The notes: a model not told the origin generated them from the sequence alone. DNA of 64,000 nucleotides from CAVRGQ01 sp963720785 (GCA_963720785.1 CAVRGQ010000008.1:310001-374000); one strand, 5' to 3'; shown: positions 46,807 to 56,313, counted from the first letter of the stretch. Translations and numbers: made by a program.

Positions 46807-47354
46807 GCGACTGCTCGATCGCCGCGGAACGCGGCCGCCGTCTCCCGCCAGGTGCGGTCGAGTTCGGAGTCAGGTGGGTACCGACCGTCGAGCTCGAGGA
46901 TCACCATGCCGTGCGCGGCCGACCACATCCCCTGCGCGAGGTACGCGTCGCCGGCCACCAGGAAGAACGGGGCGCCGGCCCAGTCCTCGAGCCCGGGCGA
47001 CAGCTCGTCGCGCCGCAGCGGGCCGACGGTTGTGAGCCGGTACAGGTTCGGATGCGCGCGGGCCACGGCGCGGTAGGTCTCGAGCAGGGGACGGACGGCA
47101 TTCACCGGCGATCGCCGCCCGATCGCGGCGTAGAGCGCGTGCGCCATCTCGGTGAGGCCCTGTTCCACGAGCACGAGCTCGATCGCCGCCTTGTTCGGGA
47201 AGTGCTTGTAGAGCGACGGCGCCTTCATCGACAGCTCGTCGCCGATCCGGCGCATCGTCAGCGCGTCGGCCCCCTCCGCCTCCAGCACCTGCCGCGCGAC
47301 CGCCACGATCTCGGCGGCGCGCGGCGACAGCTGCCGGGCTGCGGGTTCGTTCAC
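46799..47354 (-). CDS. TetR-family transcriptional regulator (probable frameshift near end)
   Basis: 184 residues. Helix-turn-helix ADALTMRRIGDELSMKAPSL then YKHFPNKAAIELVLVE. Ligand domain with PLLETYRAVARAHPNLYRL. Near 46820 one extra base diverts the frame into a long antiframe of the patatin gene; removing it gives IEQSLS and a stop at 46799, a normal TetR length. GTG 47354 overlaps the upstream reductase stop as GTGA. It likely controls its own operon through the palindromes at 47858-47902. Confidence 0.82.
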
Positions 47355-47843
47355 CGCGCCACGTCCACGGGCGACAGCACGAACACCGGGTGCTTCCATG
47401 CGATGGCGGCGAGATCGGCGTCGGTCGAGTCGGCGTCGACGCCGTCGAAGAACACGCCCACCTCGGCCTTCCACCGGCGCAGGTAGGCGCGCAGCACCGG
47501 CACCTTGTCGGCGTCGGCGACCTCGACCGCGTGCAGCTCCTCGCGGTGGCGACCGCGCCGGAGCGTCGAGCGCGCCGTCGGCGGCGCGCACGTTGCGCAC
47601 CCACTCCCCCTCGCCCCGGGCCGACACCAGGTAGCGGCGGCCGTCGAGCTCGAGCAGGTTGACCGGCACCCGGCGGGGCTCGCCGCTCACGCGGCCCCGC
47701 ACCTCGAGCACCCGGGAGCCCCACACGCTCACCCCGGCCCGGGTGAGGGCGGCGACCGAGCGGTTCATCACGTGGCGGGTGAACCAGCCGGGACGGCGGT
47801 AGTGGGTGGGAAGGGCGTCGGTCGATGTGGTGAGCGTGTCCAT
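47351..47843 (-). CDS. Ddn-like F420-dependent reductase family protein (frameshifted)
   Basis: 163 residues after removing one base near 47572. ATG 47843 follows GGAGG by five bases. The N-terminal WFTRHVMNRSVAALTRAG, LEVRGRVSGEPRRVPVNLL and YLVSARGEGEWVRNVRAA match the Ddn/DUF385 family (G-R-x-S-G and W-V-R-N-x-R). It resumes as STLRRGRHREELHAVEVADA and ends FVLSPVDVAR. Cytosolic flavin/F420 chemistry by family inference. First gene of an operon with the TetR regulator. Confidence 0.8.
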
Positions 47844-47857
47844 GGCTGCCTCCTGAG

Positions 47858-47902
47858 CGGCTAACTGCGTTAGCCACACTCTACGGCTAACGCAGTTAGC
47901 CG
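47858..47902. promoter_or_regulatory. double palindromic operator, TetR type
   Basis: CGGCTAACTGCGTTAGCC at 47858-47875 and its exact reverse complement at 47885-47902, spaced by nine bases. Each arm is itself a palindrome with GGCTAA/TTAGCC half-sites. It lies 14 bases upstream of the reductase ATG, covering the promoter of the reductase-tetR operon, so autorepression is expected. Confidence 0.8.
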
Positions 47903-47924
47903 TCAAGCCCCGCCGTCGGGATTC

Positions 47925-49431
47925 TCACCAGTCGGTCGGGCGGTAGTCCTTCAGGAACTGGCCGGAGACGTGCTCGCCGGTGTTGAAGCCGGAGATGATC
48001 GGGTCCACGATGCGGGCGGCGCCGTCGACGATGTCGAGCGGCGGGTGGAACCCCTGCTCCGCGATCTTGCGCGCGGCGATGTCGACCGGGTCCTCGTCGC
48101 TCACCCAGCCGGTGTCGACGCTGTTCATGTGGATGCCGTCGGCGTGGTACTCCGCCGCGCACGTGCACGTCATCATGTTGAGCGCGGCCTTCGCCATGTT
48201 CGTGTGCGGGTGCTTCGTCGTCTTGAAGCGCCGGTAGAACTGCCCCTCGACCGCGGACACGTTGACGACGTGCTTGTCGCGTTCGGGGGTACGCAGCATG
48301 AGCGCCTTGAGGCGCCCGTTCAGCACGAACGGCGCCACCGCGTTCACCAGTTGCGTCTCGAGCAGCTCGACCGTCGGCACCTCGGCGAGCATGAGCCGCC
48401 ACGAGTTCCGGTCGCGCAGGTCGACCTGTTGCAGATCCTGGTCGAGGCGTCCCTCCGGGAACAGCGCGTGTTGCGGGCGCGCCTCTCCCGGCAGCAGCGC
48501 GCGCTGCGAGAGCGTCGCGGCGCCGGCGAGATCGGTGAGCTCCTCGTACTCGCCCACGAGCGCCCTGACCTCTCCGGGCATCTGCGCGAGCGACGCGGTC
48601 TCGACGTCCATCATGTGCCGGTAGAAGTCGGGCGGCCGCCGGACCGTCTGGCACGCGTTGTTGATGATGAAGTCGAGCCGGCCGCGCGTCTCGTTCACGT
48701 GGTGACAGAACGCCTCGACGCTCGGCGTGTACCGCAGATCGAGACCGAAGATCTCGAGCCGATCGGCCCAGTCGTCGAAGTCGGCTTCGCGGGCGTACCG
48801 CATGGCCGCGTCGCGCGGGAAGCGCGTCGTGACCATCAGGTGCGCGCCACTGCGCAGCAGCTTGATGCCCGCCTGGTACCCGATCTTCACCCGCCCGCCG
48901 GTGAGCAGTGCGACGCGTCCGCGCAGGTCGGCGGACTCGGTGCGCTTCTCGTAGTTGAGGGCGGCACACGTGGGGCACAGCTGGTCGTAGAAGTGGTGGA
49001 GCTGCGAGAAGTGCGCCTTGCACACGTAGCAGTGCGCGGGTTCGCCCAGCTCGCGCGCGTCGTCGCCGGAGAAGTCGTCGCCGGAGTAGTCGTCGTCGGG
49101 GACGACCTCCGGCGGATACACGTTCGGCGTGGTGAACACGGGCTTGGCCCGCAGGCGGCGGATCCCGGTCTCGGCCAGGAGGTCGTCGTCACGGCGTTGA
49201 CGCTCGTCGCGCTCGGCGTCGCTGGCGGGCTTTCAGCCGGCGCCGCCGTTCGGTGACGTCGGGTGAGAACACGTCGCCGGCCGCGTTGACGAAGCGGATG
49301 CGCTCCTCCTCCGTCATCACCTCGAGCACGGAGGGGTCGGCGACCACCGACTCGAGGAACTCGGTCGCGGCCCGGATCTGCGCGCTGAAGTCGTCGGTAC
49401 CGGCCGTGCCTACGCTGTCCACGCTGTCCAC
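47925..49431 (-). CDS. SDR-like oxidoreductase with N-terminal zinc-ribbon (frameshifted)
   Basis: 501 residues when one extra base near 49227 is removed. The N-terminal ~110 residues are helical (FLESVVADPSVLEVMTEEER) and lead into VFTTPNVYPP. A C-x2-C ... C-x2-C ribbon follows, CYVCKAHFSQLHHFYDQLCP plus TC. The SDR domain has GRVALLTGGRVKIGYQAG (nucleotide loop), INNACQTV (N-N-A), VNVSAVEG and the helix TTKHPHTNMAKAALN, where the usual Y-x3-K tyrosine is not evident. So catalysis may differ from classical SDRs. In the same orientation as the sulfatase-TetR unit, 63 bases after the sulfatase. GTG start within an in-frame 9-bp repeat. Confidence 0.8.
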
Positions 49432-49494
49432 GCTGTCCAGGATGCCAGCCGTCGGTGCGGTTGCTCCGAGTGGGGCTGACGGGGTCTCCGGCCT

Positions 49495-51792
49495 CTATTC
49501 CGAGTGGAGGGCGGCGCGCAGCTCCTGGGTGAGATCCGCGTGGGCCCCGCCCGACTCGATGACCACCTCGCGCAGCTCCCCCGTCCAGGGGAACGGCACC
49601 TCGTAGTCGTCGCACACCGGCAGGCCGCGATCCTCGCCGAGGTACATCGAGCAGCCGCCGTGCTGGAACACGAACGGCAGCGGGAACGGCAGCTGCTCGC
49701 CGCCGATGACCTCGCCGTCGCACAGCAGCGTGAGCTCGGGACCGCCTGGGCCGTTGAGGTCGTAGTGCACGCCGAGGCGGTGATCGCCCGCGGGCACGGG
49801 CAGCTCGCTCGCCACCGCGTGGATGTCGCTCGCACGGGAGTAGGCACACACGAGTCGGCCGTCGCGCACGTAGAGCGCGAAGCCACCGTTCCAGTCGCCG
49901 ATGGCGCAGAGCACGCCCGCGCCGCCGTCGCCGGGCACGGTCACGTCGGCGGTCATGCGCGCACCGAGGCCGAGCCGGGCGACCTGTGCGTCGATCACCG
50001 GGCTCGACTCGGGGTGGTACACCGCCCGAGCGCGCGGGCCATTGGCCGGCGCCATCATCGCGACGACGCGCGCGATGAGATCGTCGGACATCGGGAACAC
50101 GTTGTTGCGCCCCGCCTCCACCGCCCAGCGCTGCTGCAGCTCGGCGAGCACCTCCGGATGCTCATCGGCGACGTCGTTCGCCTCCGAGAAGTCGTCGTCG
50201 AGGCGGAACAGCGCCCACGTGTCGGTCGCGAACTCGCGGCTGCCCTCCATGAGGCGCTCTTCGTCCATCACGCCCTTCGACACGTGGTCGGTGGTGGCCT
50301 TCCAGCCGTTGCTGAAGATGGACCGCGAACCGAGCATCTCGAAGTACTGCGTGTCGCGCGGATTGGGCGCGCCGGCGTCGGTGAACGTGGCCGCGATCGA
50401 CGCACCGTCGTAGGGCTTCTGGGTGACGCCGTCGATCGTGTCGGGCGGCGTGATGCCCGCGAGCGCGAGCACCGTGGGTGCGAGGTCGATCGCGTGCACG
50501 AACTGGTCGCGCACCTGGCCGGGGGCTTCGATGCCGTTCGGCCAGTGCACGATCAGCGGCGTGCGGCAGCCGCCGAGCCACGTGTAGCGCTTCCACAGGC
50601 GCAGCGGCGTGTTGCCGGCCCAGGCCCAGCCCCACGAGTAGTGCGGGTAGGTGCGGACGCCACCGAGCTCGTCGTGCCACGCGCCGTTGCTCTCCACGGT
50701 GTCGGGCACGTGCTCGGTGAAGCGGTGCTCGTTGAAGGTGCCCATCGCGCCACCCTCGCCGCTCGTGCCGTTGTCGGACACGAGCATCACGATGGTGTCG
50801 TCGAGGATGCCGAGCTTCTCGAGCTGGTCGATCACGCGACCGATCTGCGCGTCGGTGTGCGACAGGAAGCCCGCGTACACCTCCATCTGGCGCGCCAGCA
50901 CGCGCTGCGTCTCCTCCGAGAGGGAGTCCCACTCGTCGATCCAGCTCGGGCGCGGGGTGAGCGTGGTGCCGTCGGGCACGATGCCCGCCTCCACCTGCCG
51001 GGCGAACACCTCCTCGCGCCAGCGGTCCCAGCCCTGGTCGAACTTCCCGTGGTACCGCTCCACCCACTCGGGCGCGACGTGGTGCGGCGCATGCATCGCG
51101 CCGAGCGCGAAGTAGAGGAAGAAGGGGCGGTCCCCACCCGACGCCTGCTGCTGACGGGTGACGTTGCGGATCGCCTCGTCGGCGAGGTCCTCGCTGAGGT
51201 GGTACCCCTCCTCCGGCGTGCGCGGCGGCTCCACGTAGTGGTTGTCGCGCGCGAGCGACGGCGCCCACTGGTTGGCGTCGCCGTTGAGGAACCCGTAGTA
51301 GCGCTCGAAGCCGAAGCCGAGCGGCCACCGGTCGAACGGACCTGCGTCGGTGCGCTCGCCGCCGGGCACGAGGTGCCACTTCCCCACCGCAAAGGTGTTG
51401 TAGCCGTGGTCGCGCAGGACTCGGGGCAGCGGCACCGCCGACTTCGGGATGCGGCCGGTGTAGCCCGGGTACGCCATGGGCAGGTCGACGAGAAAGCCGA
51501 CACCCACGTTGTGGTGGTTGCGCCCGGTCAGCAGCGCGGCGCGCGTCGGTGAGCAGATCGCGGTGACGTGGAAGCGGTTGTACCGCAGCCCGTGGTCGGC
51601 GAGCCGGTCGATGTTGGGCGTGGCGATGCCCGAGCCGAAGCAGCCGAGTTGGGCGAAGCCCATGTCGTCGAGGACGATCATCACCACGTTGGGCGCACCC
51701 TTGGCCGGGGTGGGCAGCGGGTAGTCGCCGGGCTTCGACGACGCGAGATCGGGGCCGATCACGGGCGTACGGGCGTGCGTGGGATTGGTCAT
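49495..51792 (-). CDS. arylsulfatase-type sulfatase
   Basis: 765 residues. The formylglycine site is CSPTR (C80), with metal ligands D42-D43 (VLDDMGFAQLG) and GKWHLVPGGE and SDNGTSGEGGAMG. No signal peptide is visible, so likely cytosolic. The ~90-residue C-terminal beta domain (GGCSMYLGEDRGLPV) is common in large arylsulfatases. Start ATG 51792 overlaps the TetR stop by four bases (ATGA). It needs a formylglycine-generating enzyme, not encoded here. Substrate could be an alkyl or aryl sulfate. Confidence 0.93.
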   Translation of the reverse strand: MTNPTHARTPVIGPDLASSKPGDYPLPTPAKGAPNVVMIVLDDMGFAQLGCFGSGIATPNIDRLADHGLRYNRFHVTAICSPTRAALLTGRNHHNVGVGFLVDLPMAYPGYTGRIPKSAVPLPRVLRDHGYNTFAVGKWHLVPGGERTDAGPFDRWPLGFGFERYYGFLNGDANQWAPSLARDNHYVEPPRTPEEGYHLSEDLADEAIRNVTRQQQASGGDRPFFLYFALGAMHAPHHVAPEWVERYHGKFDQGWDRWREEVFARQVEAGIVPDGTTLTPRPSWIDEWDSLSEETQRVLARQMEVYAGFLSHTDAQIGRVIDQLEKLGILDDTIVMLVSDNGTSGEGGAMGTFNEHRFTEHVPDTVESNGAWHDELGGVRTYPHYSWGWAWAGNTPLRLWKRYTWLGGCRTPLIVHWPNGIEAPGQVRDQFVHAIDLAPTVLALAGITPPDTIDGVTQKPYDGASIAATFTDAGAPNPRDTQYFEMLGSRSIFSNGWKATTDHVSKGVMDEERLMEGSREFATDTWALFRLDDDFSEANDVADEHPEVLAELQQRWAVEAGRNNVFPMSDDLIARVVAMMAPANGPRARAVYHPESSPVIDAQVARLGLGARMTADVTVPGDGGAGVLCAIGDWNGGFALYVRDGRLVCAYSRASDIHAVASELPVPAGDHRLGVHYDLNGPGGPELTLLCDGEVIGGEQLPFPLPFVFQHGGCSMYLGEDRGLPVCDDYEVPFPWTGELREVVIESGGAHADLTQELRAALHSE

Positions 51793-52502
51793 CGGGACCG
51801 CCTTCGGGAAGTCGCGGGAGTCGCGGGAGCAGTGCGGACGGACGGCAAGGGAGCCGTGAGCATTGCGGCCGCAGACCCGAGCAGGTCGGCGACCATGAGA
51901 TCGGTGGACACGCCGCCGGCGCCGCGGCGACGATCGGCCGGCTCCCAGTCGCGGGCGAGCGACGTGAGCACCATGTCGACGGCGCGCTCGATGCGGCGGC
52001 GGCGCAGCGCCTCGGGGGCCTTCCCGAACGAGCCGATCAGCGCGTCGTCGAGGTAGCGCCCGATGCGCTGGGCGTTCTCGCCGTACTCGGTGCCGGGCTC
52101 GGCGAAGATCGGCACGAGCCGCTTGCGGGCCAGGAGTTCCGCGACGAAGCCGAGGTAGTGCGAGTCGGGCGGGAGAGTCTCGAGCAGCGGGAACACGACG
52201 GCCTCGAGCAGGGCGTGCACGTCGTCGTGGCGACCGGCGAGCACGAGGTCGTCGAGCATCACGGTGCGGCGCTCGGTGGCGGCACGCGTGCGGAACTCGA
52301 CGATGGCGCGACACAGGCCGTGCGCGTCACCGAAGTGGTACTGCACCGCGGAGGGTTGGCGTCGCCCGGCGGCCTCGCCGATCTGGCGCAGCGACACGCG
52401 GTCGATCCCCTGCTCCGCGAACAGCCGCTCGGCCGTGAGGATGAGCACCTCGCGGGTGCCCGGAGCACCCGGTGAGGAGGACGGGAAGGCGGCGACGGCC
52501 AT
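51789..52502 (-). CDS. TetR-family regulator of the sulfatase gene
   Basis: 237 residues. Helix-turn-helix DRVSLRQIGEAAGRRQPSAV then QYHFGDAHGL. C-terminal effector domain with low homology and an Ala/Pro-rich tail. Stop overlaps the sulfatase start as ATGA, so regulator and target are translated together. A 12-bp palindrome directly upstream of its ATG is the likely operator, giving autoregulation. Confidence 0.9.
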   Translation of the reverse strand: MAVAAFPSSSPGAPGTREVLILTAERLFAEQGIDRVSLRQIGEAAGRRQPSAVQYHFGDAHGLCRAIVEFRTRAATERRTVMLDDLVLAGRHDDVHALLEAVVFPLLETLPPDSHYLGFVAELLARKRLVPIFAEPGTEYGENAQRIGRYLDDALIGSFGKAPEALRRRRIERAVDMVLTSLARDWEPADRRRGAGGVSTDLMVADLLGSAAAMLTAPLPSVRTAPATPATSRRRSR

Positions 52503-52503
52503 G

Positions 52504-52515
52504 GAACACGTGTTC
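52504..52515. promoter_or_regulatory. 12-bp palindromic operator at the TetR-sulfatase operon start
   Basis: GAACACGTGTTC is a perfect palindrome whose centre is eight bases upstream of the regulator's ATG (52502). The arrangement, a short perfect palindrome abutting a TetR start, is the usual autorepression site. Contains the CACGTG core seen in several actinobacterial TetR sites. Confidence 0.7.
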
Positions 52516-52622
52516 TAACTCGCCGGTACGGGTGTTCGCAAGGTCGCCGGCCGATCCGTATCCAGTCCGCAGCGGGCGAGCGGGTGCTGGGCTTGCGTTC
52601 CGGGCATCACGGGGGTCGTCGG

Positions 52623-52628
52623 TACACT
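52623..52628 (+). promoter_or_regulatory. possible pckG -10 element
   Basis: TACACT followed by a run of T (52628-52632) about 67 bases upstream of the pckG GTG, in the 180-base divergent spacer. A TTGCGT at 52593-52598 is 24 bases away, too far for a standard -35. Weak call. Confidence 0.25.
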
Positions 52629-52694
52629 TTTTCCACTAGTTCGTGGCCCGCCAGAGCTCTGTGGGCCCTCGTCCTCAACGTGGAGGATCTCGAC

Positions 52695-54497
52695 GTGACG
52701 CTCGTGGCACCCCCGACCAAGAACCAGCGACTCATCGACTGGGTCAACGAGATGGTCGCGCTCTGTGAGCCGGCCGACGTGCACTGGTTCGACGGCTCGG
52801 ACGCCGAGCACGAGCTCCTCTGCAAGCAGCTCGTCGAGGCCGGCACGTTCACCGAGCTCGACCCGGCGAAGCGCCCCGGTTCGTTCTGGGCGCACTCCGA
52901 CCCGAGCGACGTCGCCCGCGTCGAGGACCGCACCTTCATCTGCTCCGAGCGCGAGGTCGACGCCGGCCCCACCAACAACTGGAAGGCCCCCGCCGAGATG
53001 CGGGCCAAGCTCGACGAGTTGTACCGGGGCTGCATGAAGGGCCGCACGATGTACGTCGTGCCGTTCAGCATGGGCCCGCTCGGCTCGCCGCTCTCCTACA
53101 TCGGCGTCGAGGTCACCGACTCCCCCTACGTCGCGGTGAGCATGCGCACGATGACGCGCGCCGGCCAGGCCGCGCTCGACGTGCTCGGCGCCGACGGCGA
53201 GTTCGTGCCGTGCGTGCACTCGCTCGGCGCGCCGCTCGCCGAGGGCGAAGAAGACGTCCCGTGGCCGTGCAACGCCGAGGAGAAGTGGATCGTGCACTTC
53301 CCCGAGACGCGTGAGATCTGGTCCTACGGCTCGGGCTACGGCGGCAACGCGCTCCTCGGCAAGAAGTGCTTCGCGCTGCGCATCGCCTCCGTGATCGCCC
53401 GCGACGAGGGTTGGCTCGCCGAGCACATGCTCATCCTGAAGCTCACGAGCCCGCAGGGCCGCGTGCGCTACATCGCCGCGGCGTTCCCGTCGGCGTGTGG
53501 CAAGACCAACCTCGCCATGCTCATCCCGTCGATCCCCGGCTGGACGGTCGAGACGATCGGCGACGACATCGCCTGGATGAAGTTCGGCGACGAAGGCCGC
53601 CTCCACGCGATCAACCCCGAGTTCGGCATCTTCGGCGTTGCGCCGGGCACCAGCGAGAAGTCGAACCTCAACGCGCTGCGCGCCTGCGACGCCAACACCG
53701 TGTTCACCAACACCGCGCTCACCGACGACGGCGACGTGTGGTGGGAGGACCTCACCGACGACGCTCCCGCGCACCTCACCGACTGGAAGGGCAACTCCTG
53801 GACGCCGGCGTCCGACGCGCCCGCCGCGCACCCCAACTCCCGGTTCTGCGCGCCGGCGTCGCAGGTGCCCTGCATCGCCCCCGAGTGGGAGGACCCGAAG
53901 GGCGTGCCGATCTCGGCCTTCCTCTTCGGCGGCCGCCGCGCCACCACGGTGCCGCTGGTGTTCGAGTCGCGCGACTGGAACCACGGCGTGCTCGTGGCCG
54001 CCACGATGGGCTCCGAGAAGACCGCCGCCGCGGTCGGCGGGCTCGGCGAGCTGCGCCACGACCCGTTCGCGATGCTGCCCTTCTGCGGCTACAACATGGG
54101 CGATTACTTCGGCCACTGGCTCTCGATGACCGAGCGCACCGACGCGGCGTCGCTGCCCACCATCTACGGCGTCAACTGGTTCCGCAAGGGTGAGGACGGC
54201 CGCTTCCTGTGGCCGGGCTTCGGCGAGAACTCCCGCGTGCTCGAGTGGATCTGCCGTCGGCTCGACGGCGACGCCGGTGGCGTCGACACGGCGATCGGCG
54301 TGATCCCGTCGGCCGGCGACCTCGAGCTCGAGGGCCTCGACGTGTCGGTCGACGACGTCAACGCCGCACTCGCGTTCGACGCCGCCGAGTGGCGTCAGTC
54401 GGTGCCGGGGATGCGTGCATACTTCGCCGAGTTCGGCGACCGTCTCCCGCCCGCGCTCGCCGCGGAGCTCGACGCGCTCGAAGAACGTCTGTCCTGA
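52695..54497 (+). CDS. pckG: phosphoenolpyruvate carboxykinase (GTP)
   Basis: 600 residues. GTG 52695 is eight bases after GGAGG; further upstream in-frame codons read non-family sequence. Kinase loop PSACGKTNLAML (residues 265-276, hyperreactive C268), metal site GDDIAWMKFGDEGRLHAINPE, and GTP-type signature WRRGKEDG-like FRKGEDGRFLWPGFGENSR. Gluconeogenesis/anaplerosis: oxaloacetate + GTP to PEP. Cytosolic. Followed by an AsnC-type domain gene. Confidence 0.97.
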   Translation: MTLVAPPTKNQRLIDWVNEMVALCEPADVHWFDGSDAEHELLCKQLVEAGTFTELDPAKRPGSFWAHSDPSDVARVEDRTFICSEREVDAGPTNNWKAPAEMRAKLDELYRGCMKGRTMYVVPFSMGPLGSPLSYIGVEVTDSPYVAVSMRTMTRAGQAALDVLGADGEFVPCVHSLGAPLAEGEEDVPWPCNAEEKWIVHFPETREIWSYGSGYGGNALLGKKCFALRIASVIARDEGWLAEHMLILKLTSPQGRVRYIAAAFPSACGKTNLAMLIPSIPGWTVETIGDDIAWMKFGDEGRLHAINPEFGIFGVAPGTSEKSNLNALRACDANTVFTNTALTDDGDVWWEDLTDDAPAHLTDWKGNSWTPASDAPAAHPNSRFCAPASQVPCIAPEWEDPKGVPISAFLFGGRRATTVPLVFESRDWNHGVLVAATMGSEKTAAAVGGLGELRHDPFAMLPFCGYNMGDYFGHWLSMTERTDAASLPTIYGVNWFRKGEDGRFLWPGFGENSRVLEWICRRLDGDAGGVDTAIGVIPSAGDLELEGLDVSVDDVNAALAFDAAEWRQSVPGMRAYFAEFGDRLPPALAAELDALEERLS

Positions 54498-54549
54498 TTC
54501 GAACCCCTCGCAGTACGCTCGGGGGCACTCGTCCAACGGGGGTAGGTCC

Positions 54550-54786
54550 ATGAGCGTCACCGCATACGTGCTGATCCAGACCGAGGTCGGCCGCGCCGAG
54601 AAGGTCGCGAAGGCCGCCCGCTCCATCGCGGGGGTCGTCGACGCCGACAACGTCGCCGGTCCCTACGACGTGATCGTGAAGGCCGAGTCCGACTCGCTCG
54701 ACGATCTCGGCAAGCTCGTCGTGTCCGAGATCCAGAAGGTCGACGGGATCACCCGCACCTTCACCTGCCCGGTGGTCAACCTCTAG
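54550..54786 (+). CDS. stand-alone Lrp/AsnC ligand-binding (RAM) domain protein
   Basis: 78 residues with no DNA-binding domain: SVTAYVLIQTEVGRAEKVAK and GPYDVIVKAESDSLDDLGKL, a ferredoxin-like RAM fold that oligomerises and binds amino acids. ATG 54550 after GGGGGTAGG. Stand-alone RAM proteins are frequent in actinobacteria. Convergent with ddl, stops five bases apart. May sense an amino acid; target unknown. Confidence 0.88.
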   Translation: MSVTAYVLIQTEVGRAEKVAKAARSIAGVVDADNVAGPYDVIVKAESDSLDDLGKLVVSEIQKVDGITRTFTCPVVNL

Positions 54787-54790
54787 CGCG

Positions 54791-55921
54791 TCACCGCTGG
54801 CGTCCGGCGCGGTCCTCGCGGCGCGCGTGGCGGGCGAACGCGAGCTCCACGAGCCGGTCGAGCAGCTGCGGGTACGGGAGGCCTGACGCCTCCCACAGCC
54901 GCGGGTACATCGAGATCGGCGTGAAGCCCGGGATCGTGTTGACCTCGTTGAGCAGGAAGCGCCCGTCGGGCGTGAGGAACATGTCGACGCGTGCCATCGC
55001 CTCGCACCGGCACGCCGCGAACGCCGCGACCGCGAGGCGCTGCGCCTCCGTCACCTCGTCGGCGGTGAGCGGCGCGGGCACGAGCAGCTCGGCCTCGTCG
55101 GTCTCGTACTTGTCGGTGTAGGAGTAGAACTCGTCGCCGGGCACGATCTCCCCCGGCACCGAGGCCACGGGCGGGTCGTCGCCCAGCACCGCCACCTCGA
55201 TCTCGCGCCCGGTGACGTTCTCCTCCACCAGGACCCACTCGTCGTAGCGCAGCGCCACCTCACAGGCGGCGAGCAGCTCGGCCCGGTCGCGGGCCTTCGA
55301 CACCCCCACCGACGAGCCCATGTTGACCGGCTTCACGAAGCACGGGTACCCGAGCTCCGCCTCGACCCGGTCGGCGAGGGCCTCGACGTCGTGGCCGTCG
55401 CGGTGCTCCACCGAGCGGGCATTGGCGATGCCGCACGCGGTGAACGCGCGCTTCATCATGATCTTGTCCATGCCCACCGCGGAACCGACCACGCCCGAAC
55501 CCACGTAGGGCAGGCCGGCCAGCTCGAGCAGACCCTGCACGGTGCCGTCCTCGCCGTAGGGGCCGTGCAGCAATGGCAGCACGACGTCGACGTCGAGCGC
55601 ACCCGCGGCGCCCACCCCACCGGTCGCGACCAGGTCGCCGAGACCCTCGGCGGCCTCGCCGTCGATGTCGAACCGCGCGGGCAACGCACGCGGCCCCACC
55701 TCGGCGGCCCGTTCGATGTGACGGCGCGCGGAGTCGGCGAAGAGCCACTGGCCCTCGGTGGTGATGGCGACCGGCACCACCTCGTAGCGCGCCGGGTCGA
55801 GCGCGGCGGCCACCGCGACCGCGGTCACGCGCGACACGTCGTGCTCGGCGGAACGGCCGCCGAACAGCAGCATCACGCGCAGGCGGCGCCCTGGCTGATC
55901 CGGCCGACCCGGTGCGCTCAT
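54791..55921 (-). CDS. ddl: D-alanine--D-alanine ligase
   Basis: 376 residues, ATP-grasp. LLFGGRSAEHDVSR, VVLPLLHGPYGEDGTVQG, CFVKPVNMGSSVGVSKA, and the metal site RFLLNEVNTIPGFT are all present. Makes the D-Ala-D-Ala peptide end of peptidoglycan precursors. ATG 55921, two bases after the upstream membrane protein stop. Confidence 0.97.
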   Translation of the reverse strand: MSAPGRPDQPGRRLRVMLLFGGRSAEHDVSRVTAVAVAAALDPARYEVVPVAITTEGQWLFADSARRHIERAAEVGPRALPARFDIDGEAAEGLGDLVATGGVGAAGALDVDVVLPLLHGPYGEDGTVQGLLELAGLPYVGSGVVGSAVGMDKIMMKRAFTACGIANARSVEHRDGHDVEALADRVEAELGYPCFVKPVNMGSSVGVSKARDRAELLAACEVALRYDEWVLVEENVTGREIEVAVLGDDPPVASVPGEIVPGDEFYSYTDKYETDEAELLVPAPLTADEVTEAQRLAVAAFAACRCEAMARVDMFLTPDGRFLLNEVNTIPGFTPISMYPRLWEASGLPYPQLLDRLVELAFARHARREDRAGRQR

Positions 55922-55922
55922 G

Positions 55923-56288
55923 TCAACCCACCTGCAGCACGGCGCGGATGCCCACGCCCATGAGGAAGAGACCGACCAGCCCGTACAGGAGCTCGCGTCG
56001 TCCGCGCATCGCGCCGCGGTAGCTGTACGCCAGACCGACGGTGATGAACGCGACGAAGCCGTAGAACATGTGGAAGCGCGGCGCGGTGTAGTCCTTCGAT
56101 GCCACCAGGATCGCGCCGACTGCGACCTGCAGCATCAGCGCGACCTCGGCGACGATCGTGGCCCACCACACGTACTTCGAGCGGAAGCGCCGCCACTGGT
56201 ACGCCATCAGCGCGTAGATCCCCGCGAGCGCGTTGAGCCCGATCGCGACGTAGCCCCACTTGCTGTGGAACTGGAAGAGCGTGTTCAC
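55923..56288 (-). CDS. four-helix membrane protein of unknown function
   Basis: 121 residues, GTG start, four hydrophobic segments (~10-29, ~41-63, ~70-89, ~99-117) with HSKWGYVAIGLNALAGIYAL at the N-terminus and histidine/tyrosine residues (RFHMFYGFV). This could be a haem-b or quinone-facing protein but no motif proves it. Two bases upstream of ddl, likely same transcript. Confidence 0.65.
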   Translation of the reverse strand: MNTLFQFHSKWGYVAIGLNALAGIYALMAYQWRRFRSKYVWWATIVAEVALMLQVAVGAILVASKDYTAPRFHMFYGFVAFITVGLAYSYRGAMRGRRELLYGLVGLFLMGVGIRAVLQVG

Positions 56289-56313
56289 GGGCGCGTGCGA
56301 AGGGTCGGTGGGC

